Positions 53,508 through 64,000 of a stretch of 64,000 bases of DNA are shown here, one piece after another. Both the position numbers and the translations under genes were made by a program. A model generated the notes under the pieces. It searched no databases, was not told the DNA's origin, and saw nothing but the letters and a program-made list of their open reading frames with translations. Where the stretch lies: assembly GCA_030295235.1 (NCBI GenBank), contig AP026155.1, positions 558,001 to 622,000 of the forward strand. The letters run 5' to 3'. Source of the stretch: Fistulifera solaris (lineage: Eukaryota > Bacillariophyta > Bacillariophyceae > Naviculales > Stauroneidaceae). The stretch's first letter is position 1. Every line of letters starts with the position of its first letter.

Positions 53508-53696
53508 TTGTGTAGGCGAGCAACGACTTGTGGTGCAATGAAAGGCCCATACATATAAGAATATAAAATTATAAACGTTTTCGCGAGTTTTGAAGAGTGT
53601 ATTCTAGAGAAATATTGACAAGGTCCATCAAATAGTCGAGTCTCGACGTTGTCTGTCTCATTCGGGCGTAAATGTCGCTTCTCATTTGAATTTCAC

Positions 53697-55099
53697 TCAC
53701 AATCCTTCCAAAGACACCATTTTGAATTCCTTTGTTCCGTCTTTTGTTACTCGGTGAGTCAGAATAGGCGGCGGCAACGGCGCAACTTCCGCAGCAATCG
53801 TAAAACTCTGATACAAGCGTTCATAACAAGCTTCCGCCTCTGCCAAAGTCGACTTGTGATAGACTTCAACCAAGACATCGCCTCTACGCACGGCGTCTCC
53901 GACTTGACAGCGAAATCTCATCCCCGCCCACGGATCGACCGATGCACTGGCTTGGGTACGACCGGCACCCAATGCCACGGCGATTAATCCTACTTCAAGT
54001 GCGTTAATGTCGTGCACGTAGCCATCGTAACGTGCGCGTAACGCAAAGGATACGGTATCGACCGGCGCCGTTCGTGTCATGTACGTCTCACAGTCCGTCA
54101 CGGCCGTGACATCACCGCCTTGGGCTTCGACCATTTCTTTGAATTTTGATAAAGCTTGACCACTTTTCAATTGTTGATACGCTGTTACGACGCAAGACTC
54201 GTATGAGGCAGTGGGATCTTGGTGATGCAACATTTCACCGGCTTGATGGACAATCAATTCAATCAATGCTTGACTTTGCCGAACGGTGGCATTGTCTTGC
54301 CATCCCTGTAACAATCGAATGCATTCCCATACTTCGAGCCAGTTTCCCGTCGCCCATCCCAAAGGATGATCCATCCGTGTCAAAAACCCCGTCGTAGGAC
54401 ACAATCCATTCGCTTCTCCTGTCGCAACTAAACTCATGGCCAATTGTTGGGCTTCGTCTCGACTGGGTGAAAAGGCTCCTACACCGTATTTTACATCCAA
54501 AACAAGTGAATTCGGCCGTTCGGCAATTTTCTTGGACATGATACTACCGGTAATCAACGGAATGGACCAGACAGTGCCCGTAACATCCCGTAAGGCATAT
54601 AATTTCGCATCGGCTGGACAGAGCGTGGGGCCCGTTGTATTTATGATGCACCCGACTTTTTGACAAATGCTTTGAAACTCGGCAACATTGAAATCGGTCC
54701 GAAAACCCTGAATACTCTCCAGTTTGTCAATCGTCCCTCCAGTATGCATCAAACTTCGTCCAGCCATCATGGGTACATGAATATTACCGAAACTTGCGAC
54801 TAAGGGAGCTAACACAATCGACACCTTGTCTCCAATCCCTCCCGTCGAATGCTTGTCGACTCGATACGTCAACGAAGAAGACCATTGTAGTTGCTCTCCC
54901 GATTCGACCATGCATCGCGTCAACGTTGCTGTTTCATGGGCCGACAATCCGTGACAACAAACGGCCATGAGCCATGCTGACATTTGATAGTCTTGGACGT
55001 GACCTTGCAGGTATTGTTGCAAAAGGTTTCAATTTCTTCGTCCGTGTGTTCTCGCAATTGAAACCGACGAGTGCGTATGAATTCGACCGGATTGAACAT
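53697..55099 (-). CDS. Thymidine/pyrimidine-nucleoside phosphorylase
   Basis: About 467 residues. Converts thymidine or uridine plus phosphate to base and (deoxy)ribose-1-phosphate in pyrimidine salvage. Start ATG 55099 (MFNPVEFIRTRRFQLREH). The signature DKHSTGGIGDKVSIVLAPLVA, phosphate- and sugar-binding text GRSLMHTGGTIDKLESIQGF, LYALRDVTGTVWSIPLITGSIMSKKIA (split by KK) and the C-terminal lid VGDAVRRGDVLVEVYH fit the family. The A run 55021-55024 needs one more base to join EEIETFLQQYLQGHV. No targeting peptide; likely cytosolic. Bacterial-like; pyrimidine-nucleoside versus thymidine specificity cannot be told. Confidence 0.92.
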
Positions 55100-55870
55100 T
55101 GTGACGATTGTGATGCGGAAAAAATAATGTATAGAAAGGGAAGAAATCGATAAAAAAACAAAGAGATATTGCAAGTGGGGCAGCGTAATGGCAGCACTTT
55201 GTGGCGTCACGTTTTCTTCTCTCAATGCGTGAGGGAATGAAAGGAAAGCAAGGGATCAAAGGAACAAGAAAGAATCGAATAGCAGCGTGACAACAATATG
55301 ATTGATGATGGGATTTACAAGTACCAGGTATTTAGTTGTGGCAAATGTTGTTTTGTCGCTATCTTTTGTTTTTTTGCGGACGAGGGCGGGCTGGCGTGCG
55401 GCGGCGAGCGCGGTTATGAATATCATCGTGAATGATCATGAATCACGAGTCGTCAGAACTGAGGCCCCATGCGAACAAGGGGAGTCAGAATTCGAATTCA
55501 AGCGACACACATGTTCGAAAGTCAGCATCAATTGGTGTTTGCATCACAAATGAGTTCCGTTCTGCATTATCTTGGCAATGCAGATCTCAGCGAATCGTTT
55601 TTCGAAGTGACAACTGGTATAACCTTGAGGTGTTGACGACCTTTTTCCGCGACTGCGGAGGGCGTGAGTCATGAATGCATGCGCGAGCGCGAATGAAGAA
55701 GGAACGCAGGTCCCGTACGTCCGTCGAACGTCGAACGCAAACAAAATGCCACCGCTCCGCGTGTTTTGGGTGTTGCCCTTTCTATTACTACTCCGTACTC
55801 CGTATTATTTTTTTTACTTTCTATGTTCCCTATTCCTTTACTTCATTCATTCTAAAAAGCCCATAATAAC
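55100..55870. other. Divergent intergenic region
   Basis: About 770 bp between thymidine phosphorylase and the MULE-like gene. TACCAGGTA at 55322-55330; double site TACTCCGTACTCCGTA at 55789-55804, about 70 bp upstream of the MULE-like start. No gene. Confidence 0.5.
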
Positions 55871-58550
55871 ATGTCGTCGTCGTCTTCGGTGGCAGCTCTC
55901 TTTGTCTTTCGCACTCTCATGGAACAATACGGACTCAATAAAGAAGCCGATCCGTTTCACTGGGAAGCCAAATGTTTCGGTTTGCCCATCTTGAAAGACG
56001 ATTTGGATGTCTTGGTGCGATCGATTGCCTTTTCGTACGAAGGACATTTGTTCGAACGAACCGATAAGAGTACGAATTACTATCAATATCGTTGTATCGG
56101 TTGTTGTCAAGAAGTCAGAAGCAACGACACGGAAGAACCCGAACGACCCTTTTCGTTGTATTTCAAACAACGCAAGCATGATCCTCGTTACTTTGATATC
56201 TGCCCTTCCAAATGCCATTTTCGTCACAATCATCACAATCATCAACCGACATATATTGTTCCAGAAAAATACAAGGGCGGAATGCTGGAAATTTACAAAA
56301 ATTCACCCATTCTGTTACACTATTTCCAACAACTTTTTCAAGGCAACGAACCCTCGAAAGAAGCTCGATCGTACAAAACGGCCACGGCGTTTCTCGCCAC
56401 CACGAAGTTAGCTCAAGCCGCCATGTCGTCTTCGACGTATTCGCGACTCTATCAATATTTTTATCAACTTTATCAACAAGAACAACACAATTATCATTCA
56501 TTGTTGCGACCTTATTTGTTGCAGTACATTGCTCGGAATCGGACGGCCAATGTTTTTCTACAAGCCGATACGGAAGGTTCCATATATCGTATGTTTCTCT
56601 CGGTGCCCGAGGTGGCGCAATTGGTCGAAACGGTCGGTGTGAATGGATTGTTTATCGATACCGTGACGTCCACAAAGAAGGATTATCACGGGACTTTACT
56701 TTATGTCATGGCTTTAACCGGTCAAGCCGAATGGATATCCTTGGCAGCCGCTTGGTGTCCTCAAGACAATGCCGCGGGGCTACTCTTTATCGTGCAAATG
56801 TTGGCGGCTTCCGGAATATCGTTCTCAAAAACACCCGTCTATACGAGTCGTCAGGGGGCCTTCTTGAGTGCCGTGACGGTCGCGCAGCGCGATTTTCAAA
56901 TCGAAGTGTCTCTCAAATACACCATCGATCTACTTCTGACGCAAATTATTCGACATTTTTCCATTGACGCGAATGATCCACGTCTTCCCGAAATTCAACA
57001 ACACATCCATGCGTTGCAGGCGGCACCGACCATTGCCTCCTTTCTCGTGGCGTGTGAGAAATTTCGAAACATGGTCCCGGAAAGAGCGACTCCTGTCTTA
57101 AAGTTTATTATGCGAAACATTCATCCTCGTCATTGGACGGTCTTTGGGAACAATGCTCAAATCTCGGATGAAGAATGGGCGCCGGACTATTTTTATTGTC
57201 TGGGACGGTACATGGGCATCACGGATCACTGGACCGTCGTGCAACGTGAGTTTCTCCACGATCCGGTGCCCTTGGGTCAAAAATTTCCGCTCATGGGGTT
57301 TTTGCAATCGAATCGTGCGGCATCGACGGCCGAGTGGTTCCAGCAACAACAAGTCCGGAATGGCGCACCACCTGATGCCGCGCATCACTTTCTGACTGTA
57401 TCGGCGGCCGCAATCACACACTATCAGCACCAAATAGCCGTCATGCATTCCAGAAAAATTCCGTGTACGGATGTTGCCGCCAAACTCCTCGTCGAACCCA
57501 CCCGTGGACGGGAAAGCTGCAGTGTGCCGACGGCGCATCCTCCCAATGTACCCATCCATATCACGGATACTACCCAAGGCTTTCAACGCATGAATATTGT
57601 CCGCCACAATACAACGGATACTACCCGAACTTATACCTGCACGTGTTACCTTTTTAGCAACTATGGGGTACCATGCTGTCATATTCTGGCGGTTCGAAAA
57701 GCTCAGAAGAAAAGCGATCACGATGTTCCAAAACTGCTACCCAAATGGGGCAGCGTAGAAGCCATCACAAACTATTTGACGCGCGGGCGACCCTCCCACC
57801 AACCGTATGCTATGAAACTCTCTTGTTGGTCCGATATACGAGTTAAAACGGACGATGATGTCCTGAAACCAGCTCCTGTCTACATATTGAACCCACCGAC
57901 TGAGAACTTGACCGACTCATTATCAAGCAGCAGTCGAAAACTGCCGAGTTCCGCTCAACCCCCTAAAACGAAGAAAGCCCGCACGACACAGACGTCGGAA
58001 ACAAATTCAGATGAGGTTCCAAATAACTCGGAAGAGAGCAGCGGTCGTTCGACGACATTGTTGGCGGTCGAGTACTGGTGGCGCATGTCGCGGTTCCCGA
58101 CATTCTGATGCGGCATGGCATCCAATGGAAGGTCGACGAGAATGCCGGCGGCGAATTTTCTCGACGGGCCGACGAGTCTCCGTCTCCTCCTCCTCAGCAA
58201 GTGAAAAGCAAGAAAAAGGGAGTCGAGACGGGAGGACGTGACTGCCCGAAAAAAGCGAAGCTGTTTGGTTTCTAGAAGAGATGGTACACCGTGAAGTTGT
58301 CATTTCCCATACTAACACGAGGCAAATTGACTCGGCGACTCATCAAGCAGTGCTCCGCACCACAAGACAAGAAGAAGCACCCGATGACTCTCTGGCTCGT
58401 GCACTGTCATTTTCGCAAAGGCTTGTAGACATTGGAGTCGAGCAATCTGAATTGGACGATGCTGCAGTTGCTCATGAAGCAGACTTGAGTTCCAAGGATG
58501 GAGGCAGCCTCACAGTTGAAACAAGGGAAGTGGTGGACATGATGATCTAG
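55871..58550 (+). CDS. MULE-type transposase-like protein with SWIM zinc finger
   Basis: The first 730 residues form one open frame from ATG 55871. An N-terminal Cys/His-rich region (IGCCQEV, CPSKCHFRHNHHNHQ) recalls FLYWCH/WRKY-like fingers; the MULE-type core has VGVNGLFIDTVTSTKKDYHG (first catalytic Asp) and QAEWISLAAAWCPQDNAAGL; a SWIM finger follows, TCTCYLFSNYGVPCCHILAV (CxCx-CxH). One base missing at 58048-58049 would extend the frame to 58275 (FDDIVGGRVLVAHVAVPDIL), and another at 58249-58254 would carry it on to 58550. No flanking terminal repeats were found, so this may be a domesticated FAR1/FHY3-like regulator or an autonomous transposon. Confidence 0.75.
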
Positions 58551-59016
58551 AGTGAAAGGATAGGCTTTTAATTCCGTTCTGTGCGAATGATCTGCCGCTT
58601 AATCCAAACATAAGCTTGGAAGACAGTGAAACGTGGACCCACATTACACAAGTGCATAGTGCTGTACAACTGCAAGCTTAAGCAGATCAATAAAAAGAAT
58701 ACTGTCTTCGCTGTCGATCGTCTCCTTGTACATTTCGGAAACGGAACGACTCCAGCGGCTTATGGCTACCGGTACTTAGATTATCATTTATTGTCAGTAG
58801 ACTACTTTAACAGTTACACATAGGTCGATTGTTGAATTTCCTCTCTTTTAAATTATGCGGCTGGGCTCATTAGCTGATTACCCAGCAATATGATTTTGAG
58901 CGCAGGTGATCTTGGAACGTCCCCGCATGCAATAATCAATTGTTCTCGATGGATACAAAATGTGAACTTCATCAAGCTATTACAGCATTCGTCATTTAGA
59001 TTATGAATTGTCGCTT
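58551..59016. other. Intergenic region
   Basis: About 465 bp between convergent genes (3' of both); no gene seen. Confidence 0.5.
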
Positions 59017-60416
59017 TCAGGCATCACGTGGGGCTTCTTCGTTAAGATTCCCAGTTCCTTCTCCTCCATCTTCGGCACTGTGGCTGTCGAGCTGTTCCGT
59101 CGCAGAAGCTTGCAAACTAGCCTCAATGGCCATGGCCAACTGCTCTTCTTCCGTCAATCCGGTCATGAACAAATCACTCGACGTTGACAATAAACCCAAA
59201 GATTGACGTTCTTCCATACTCAACGACATGGTTGCCTCCAGTAAGGTAGCAACATCCGATCCATTTCGATCCTGATCCAAAGCACTCAAAATTCGATTCC
59301 AATCACGTCGTGCCGAACCTCCTCCGAGTCGTAACACGCGTGTATTCTCATTCGTATTATTTCGATTCATCAAACTATTCCGATGATGCTCCAATTCATT
59401 TTGAAGCCACCGTTCTTCTTCTTCCATCCGCAATCGCAACGCCAAGGGATGTTTGTTTTGGGCTTGCATTTCGGCTTCGAGTTGGCGGCGTTCGGAAGCC
59501 GACAGTGCCAAGGCTTCCAATGGGGGCGACTCGCGTCCTTCGGATGAAATGCTTTCAGATCGTGCTTTCATCAACAAGAAACGGGAATCTTGTTCGAGTG
59601 ATGCACCAAAGATATTGGTGGGAACGGAAGTACTGCTGTGGCCGGACGAGGTCATGCCCGAAATGTAAGCATCGCTGGTGCTGTGCGCCGAAGATGCCGA
59701 AAGAGTCTCTTCGGCTAGTGGTTGGGGACAATTCTCATCGTGAGGTGGTTCGTATCCTTCTGGTGGTTGTTGGTTTTCAATCGCTCGTTCGGGGTCATTG
59801 CGTATCCGGATCCGTTCTTCTTCGACCGCACGTTGTTGCAGTTCATCATGAGTGAGACCTTGTTTGATCGATACGACCAATTTCGGATTGTTACAAAACG
59901 GACAGACAGATTTTTCTCGTTGTGGGTGCACTTGCAGATAACATTCCGTACACAAGACGGCTTGACAACATTTGGTGACATTGACTTGTCCGTAATTCAA
60001 AAAAACAAATGGGGCATTCATGGTCCGATTCTTTCGTTCTTCTCTCAGTTCCTTTCTGTCGCGCCGCTAATTTTCCGTCTCCGATTAATCGACGAATCAC
60101 TTTATCTTCCCAGTGACAAGATGGATATAATCTGTTGTAAAACGACGATTATGCGAACACTTGTGTGAGAGAAGAAGGATGTATCACGGGAAGGAAAGAA
60201 AATGTATCTACTTGATTGATACAAACAAACGTTCTCTCTTATTCCTCAAGCAAATAGTAGCCAGAATCTTTTAACAAGGTCTTCTTTTCGTCCTAGAGAA
60301 ACTTACCCACTCGGTCGGCATCGTTCATCCAATTCAAGTCGAGTTAAACCGAGTCCATTTGATTGCCGTAATCGTCCTCCTATTCTCCCGCTCTCCTGTG
60401 ATGCTTTATTTCCCAT
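59017..60416 (-). CDS. SIP5-like RING-type protein, probably N-myristoylated
   Basis: Two exons (60416-60307 and 60131-59017) joined by a 175-bp GT-AG intron: exon 1 ends in TRLELDERCRPSG and exon 2 starts LYPSCHWEDKVIRRLIGDGK. The protein begins MGNKASQE, an N-myristoylation-type start as in yeast Sip5. A RING-like zinc site follows (ECPICF, NVTKCCQAVLCTECYLQV, SVCPFCNNPK), then long acidic helical regions (ERRQLEAEMQAQNKHPLALR) and C-terminal motifs EEEQLAMAIEASLQAS resembling ubiquitin-interacting motifs. One A fewer in the seven-base A run at 59999-60005 restores PICFLNYGQVN. Likely a membrane-attached E3 ligase or adaptor. Confidence 0.82.
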
Positions 60417-61005
60417 TTTTTCGATGAAGCTCGTTCAAAATTAACCAGAAGAAGAAGAAGAAAGAGAGAAAAGGATGATAGGGAACGACAGATGAAGATA
60501 GTAGTAGGAATGATCTTCAAAGTCTTCTGCCAGCAGGTCCTATTACTTGTGCGTTCTCCCCCTCTTGATTTGTTTGCAGATCTCGTTTTGCGGCATGCAG
60601 AAAAACCTACACAGAATAAAAGAAAAGAACCGCGCCGCGTCTTTTCGAGGTGCGCCAAAGAGAGAACGAGAACGGAAACGGAGTCACGCATGTTCTGCAC
60701 TCTCTTTATGATACAGTCAAAATGTCTCTCATGCAAAATTGGAGGGAAAGACCTACTTTTTTGCTATACTGCGTCACAGTAACCAAACCGTGTCTCACAG
60801 ATCGCAGCGAACGAATTCGAAGGGAAGGATGTTGGCATCCCGAGCTAGAGAGCGATGACGAGCTAGCCAACGATCGGTTCGCTTCCTCGATGCTTGGACG
60901 AACAAGACGAACACACAAACAGATATTCATAAAACAATCAAAAGACAACAACTAAATAAACTGACCATGTTCTGTTTTCGCATTCTTAGGCCGCCTAGCT
61001 AAAAT
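60417..61005. other. Intergenic region
   Basis: About 590 bp upstream of the SIP5-like start and 3' of the next gene; open frames here lack protein features. Confidence 0.5.
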
Positions 61006-62397
61006 TCATCGTGCCCTGCTTTTTTTCCTTCGTTGTCGTCGTCGACGGCCCAGAGTACTTTGTGTAGTATGCAGTCGATCAATCCATTTATTAATGGTTT
61101 CTAAATCGGGATGATTGTGAAATCGCACCAAATCGACTTCATCGTTGTATTCCTCATCGCCATGTCCCGCCGGTACAAACGCCAACAAAAGAGGATATCG
61201 TTTTAGGTCGAATTCTTTGGCCAAGACCAAGTTCTTGGCGCGACTTTCGCCAAACAAAAATTTGTCCCGGTGTTGATACGCCACCGAAGCAAACATGGCA
61301 CCGGTTTCGTATTTGTCCGACAGTAACAAAATGGCCGCATCGTGCTTTTCGTTGGAGGGATGCAATAATGGCTCGATCAAACGTTCTTGCAAATGTTCGA
61401 CCGAATTGATGTTGCGAATGTTGTCGGTTGGCATGTTCTGTGTGACAAATTCGTGCAATTGGCGGGCATTGGGGAGCTTCGAGGAGTCGTCGTAAAACGT
61501 GTGCTGACCGGCCACTACAAAGGCAAATTGCGGTAAATCTTCCAAATCAATCCCCAATTCGAGACAGAAATTGGCTTCGTCCTTGTTGCGACCACAATTC
61601 ATGGCCCCAATCTTGTACGAACCCGAGATTTTGCTGGCCAGCGTTTCGATCGGACCTTTGGCTTTTTCGCTGCGAGGATGTTGGTAATCGTAAAAGACAA
61701 CTAACCACAAATATTTGGATTTTTCGTTGGGATATTTCGGTTTTCCGAGTCGTGTCACGTTGGGAACATCTTTGAACAAGTCCACTTTGGGTGCTGCTGC
61801 CTTGGGTTTTCCGGGTCGGGCTCCTCCACCTCCAAATTGTGCTCCATCAAAGCCATCAAAATGAACCTTGAAATTACCTGATTCAAAACCACCCATTCCC
61901 CCCTGCTCCAAACATTTCTTGGAACATAGAGAAGGGATCAAATTGGAATGTATGACCGCCGGCACTTCCTGCATTGAATTTAAAATTGTAGGTTTGACCT
62001 CCTCCGGCTCCAAAACCACCACCGGCCGAGCCAAATCCACCCGCGTTCGGATCTATCCCCCGCTCCATCATTTCGAGTCCTTGTTTACCGTATTGATCGT
62101 ACACTTTGCGCTTGTCGTCATCCGATAAGATCGAATAGGCTTCACTGACTTTGACAAATATTTCTTCGGCTTTTTCCTTTTCGTCGTCCGGTACTTTGTC
62201 GGGATGATACTTCAAAGCCAATTTGCGATACGCGGCTTTAATATCTTTCGCATTGGCCTTTTGCTGACACCTAGAATGTCGTAATAATCATCCTTTGCGG
62301 AAAAGTTGGCGTGTCGGGCGGCTTTTCCGTGCGATGAGAGAAATGTCAAGAAAAGGAGAAGCCAAAACAGTCGTAAAGATTGTTGTTGCAATTTCAT
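61006..62397 (-). CDS. ER J-domain protein with thioredoxin-like C-terminus
   Basis: Start ATG 62397. A signal peptide ([20 protein letters not shown]) leads to a J-domain [31 protein letters not shown] with HPD, then a Gly-rich linker ([15 protein letters not shown]) and a long C-terminal part containing [20 protein letters not shown] and [20 protein letters not shown], like the thioredoxin-like domains of DNAJC10/DNAJC16. The tail is Arg/Lys-rich ([14 protein letters not shown]) with no KDEL. Two frame changes: the T run 62259-62262 (one more expected, [17 protein letters not shown]) and the C run 61898-61903 (one fewer). Role: ER Hsp70 (BiP) co-chaperone, inferred. Confidence 0.82.
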
Positions 62398-62917
62398 AAT
62401 GACAGGAACAAAACGAGAGCGGGTGTATGATCCAGATTCAATCAATAGAATGCGAACGAATTGTAGGATTGTGTCTTCTTTTCTAACAAACTGTTGTTAT
62501 CGTTGTTGCATGCAAAATGTGTTCTTTGGTTGACGCGATGCGATGCGAAAGAGCCGAAAACGCAAAAGAAAAAGGCGCGACCGAAGGCTCTCTCATCGGA
62601 AGCAAATGACGCGAAGTACACTCAATCGGATACTTCAAAGGACAGAAGACACAATAAGTCCATCATTGTGGGAAATGACACGTGGAACCGAAAACCATCA
62701 ATATCGGATCGGTACCGAAGAGATTTTCGCAAAACCACGATTAAAAAAAATTAAGCGACGAGAGATGATGAAGATGAGCGACAGAAATCTTTGCACAAAT
62801 CTCTTCCGAGCAAGTTACCCGTGTTCTTTCATTTCGATCTTTCGTTGGTCGTAAACGAGAGCACAGCTGCCTTGATTTCAATCTCTTTATTTGCTCAACC
62901 ATTCTTTTGCAAGAAAC
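62398..62917. other. Divergent intergenic region
   Basis: About 520 bp between the ER J-protein and the LITAF gene; no supported gene. Confidence 0.5.
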
Positions 62918-63613
62918 ATGACTGTCAAAGGTAGGTTTATCGTCGTCGCTGTATGCGTAGTGTTTGAAATCACTCACGATGAGACCTCGTAACTCGCAAC
63001 AACAACAACACACACACACACACATTCTAGACGAACCAACCGACAAAAAAAACCGATGTAGAGGAACCCGATATTCCATTCGCCGAGGCATTGTCTGTAC
63101 CGCCGCAGAATAACCCAGTCGTCCAAGCAGCACCCTTGGCACCGACAGCACCGACGCAGAGTACTACGTCGACAGCAGTGCCCACGGGGGCGGCTCCGTC
63201 GGGTGGGACGACGTATCATCTTCCCAACTTGGGACGTCAACCCAAATCGCTCAAGTGTCCGAGCTGTCAGCAAGATATGCAAACGGATGTTACGAACCAA
63301 GTTGACGCCTTTACGTTGTGTTTTGCGTCATCATCTTCCTCTTGTTCTGGCCTCTCTTCTGGTTGGTACGTTGGATCGGGCGTCTCATTTCTTTTCTTTG
63401 GCGTTGTCATTCTGTCTCACGCATCATTCTTGTCACATACTTTGTATACAGCCCTTTGTTCTTCCTCCTTGCAAAGCAGCAGTTCACGTCTGTCCCAAGT
63501 GCCGCAAGCAATTGGGAAAGACCCCTACTGCTGTGGCTAAGTACCTGGTAGTAGAGTGTGTCGAAAGAGCCTCAAATATAGTGGTGTATAAGAGTCTATA
63601 TTATTCAAATTGA
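62918..63613 (+). CDS. LITAF-domain membrane protein
   Basis: Three exons: 62918-62930 (13 nt), 63031-63365, 63452-63613; introns of 100 and 86 bp. The Pro/Ala/Thr-rich N-terminus (VVQAAPLAPTAPTQSTTSTA) leads to the LITAF domain: LKCPSCQQDMQTDVTNQ, a hydrophobic hairpin CVIIFLLFWPLFWL, and PFVLPPCKAAVHVCPKCRKQ. The CPxC and HVCPKC halves form one zinc site beside a membrane-inserted helix. Two frame changes disturb it: an A run of eight at 63045-63052 (seven expected) and another near 63318. Family members sit on late endosomes and lysosomes. The C-terminus beyond KQLGKTPTAVAKYL is unusual. Confidence 0.78.
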
Positions 63614-64000
63614 TCTTGAATTCCGTGCACCTACTTTTTATAAAATTTCCGTGTGACGGACGAGTTGGCCATTCCGTAAAAGCACACGTTGCGGTGTGTC
63701 CCAAATACACTCTTGTTTCATCTATTCTCGTGTTTGGCAAATGGGAGTCGGATACAAAGTAGTGTTTCCAATCGTCCATCCCTGTGATAATAATTTCATT
63801 GCATTTATTTTCTCTGGAAATTTATCATTTGCATCATCGTCCCTCCAATGGTCTCTCCCTAATTTCCGGCCACATGATCAGGTAACAGGTGTCACTGGAC
63901 TTTTTCCAATTATGCAAATAGCAATGGAGAATGGAGTACTACGTACCTGGTAACGGCGAACGCCTGTGACTATAGCGGTTTACAGTGTTTGGTCACCGAA
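63614..64000. other. Intergenic region at the window end
   Basis: No gene seen. TACCTGGTA at 63944-63952 lies inside a 17-base string shared with 44315-44331. Confidence 0.5.

Noticed and set aside
58626-58823. Small plus-strand open frame 3' of the MULE-like gene
   Set aside because: Short, no features, in intergenic DNA.
1-64000. tRNA, rRNA or CRISPR features
   Set aside because: I saw no TpsiC-loop consensus with a matching cloverleaf, no rRNA core text and no regular spaced repeats.
1-64000. Naming a species (for example an oleaginous pennate diatom sequenced by pyrosequencing)
   Set aside because: The gene content fits a diatom but nothing in the sequence alone fixes genus or sequencing platform.

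Overview
The window is nuclear DNA from a photosynthetic stramenopile, most likely a diatom; I do not name a species. Several predicted proteins begin with a signal peptide followed by an Ala/Ser-Phe cleavage context (TGAF, TATAF, SLAF, VVSF), the two-part plastid presequence of algae with secondary red plastids. Other proteins (two-repeat plastid proteins, a GDNPxxxxGPP-motif protein, secreted DUF285 proteins, a PsbP-like lumen protein) look like families I associate with diatoms. Genes are dense (about 40 in 64 kb), on both strands, with few short GT-AG introns (mostly 60-180 bp).

Layout. 0-11 kb: end of an AMP-binding acyl-CoA synthetase, a BioD-like/DRTGG protein, a membrane-anchored kinase-like protein, a SERCA-type Ca2+ ATPase with a 9-nt microexon, a GDNP-motif protein and a Dsc3-like ubiquitin-domain membrane protein. 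12-25 kb: a globin, a Nudix hydrolase, three paralogous plastid-targeted two-repeat proteins around an Hbs1-like GTPase, a UBE2Q-like E2 and a plastid Ni/Co-type transporter. 26-34 kb: YnfA-like and chromate-transporter (CHR) proteins, two secreted DUF285 proteins and KAE1/OSGEP. 35-43 kb: a head-to-head pair of J-domain proteins (one without HPD), a membrane-anchored FG nucleoporin and a CHMP7-like ESCRT-III protein. 43-48 kb: two divergent V-ATPase proteolipids around a PsbP-like gene, an MBOAT acyltransferase and RPB8. 49-64 kb: a tandem pair of an unrecognised coiled-coil family, FEN1, thymidine phosphorylase, a MULE/SWIM transposase-like protein, a SIP5-like myristoylated RING protein, an ER J-domain/thioredoxin-like protein and a LITAF protein.

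Sequence quality. About 15 otherwise conserved genes contain one or more single-base reading-frame changes, nearly all explicable by a homopolymer one base too long or too short. Because unrelated essential genes are affected (SERCA, KAE1, FEN1, UBE2Q-like), I read these mainly as assembly errors, not pseudogenes, and give coordinates for the inferred full gene.

The most interesting items are the three-member plastid two-repeat family, the tandem coiled-coil family, the membrane-anchored FG nucleoporin, the V-ATPase proteolipids with enlarged loops, the microexon in the ATPase hinge motif, two kinds of short inverted-repeat elements, and two over-represented intergenic 9-mers.
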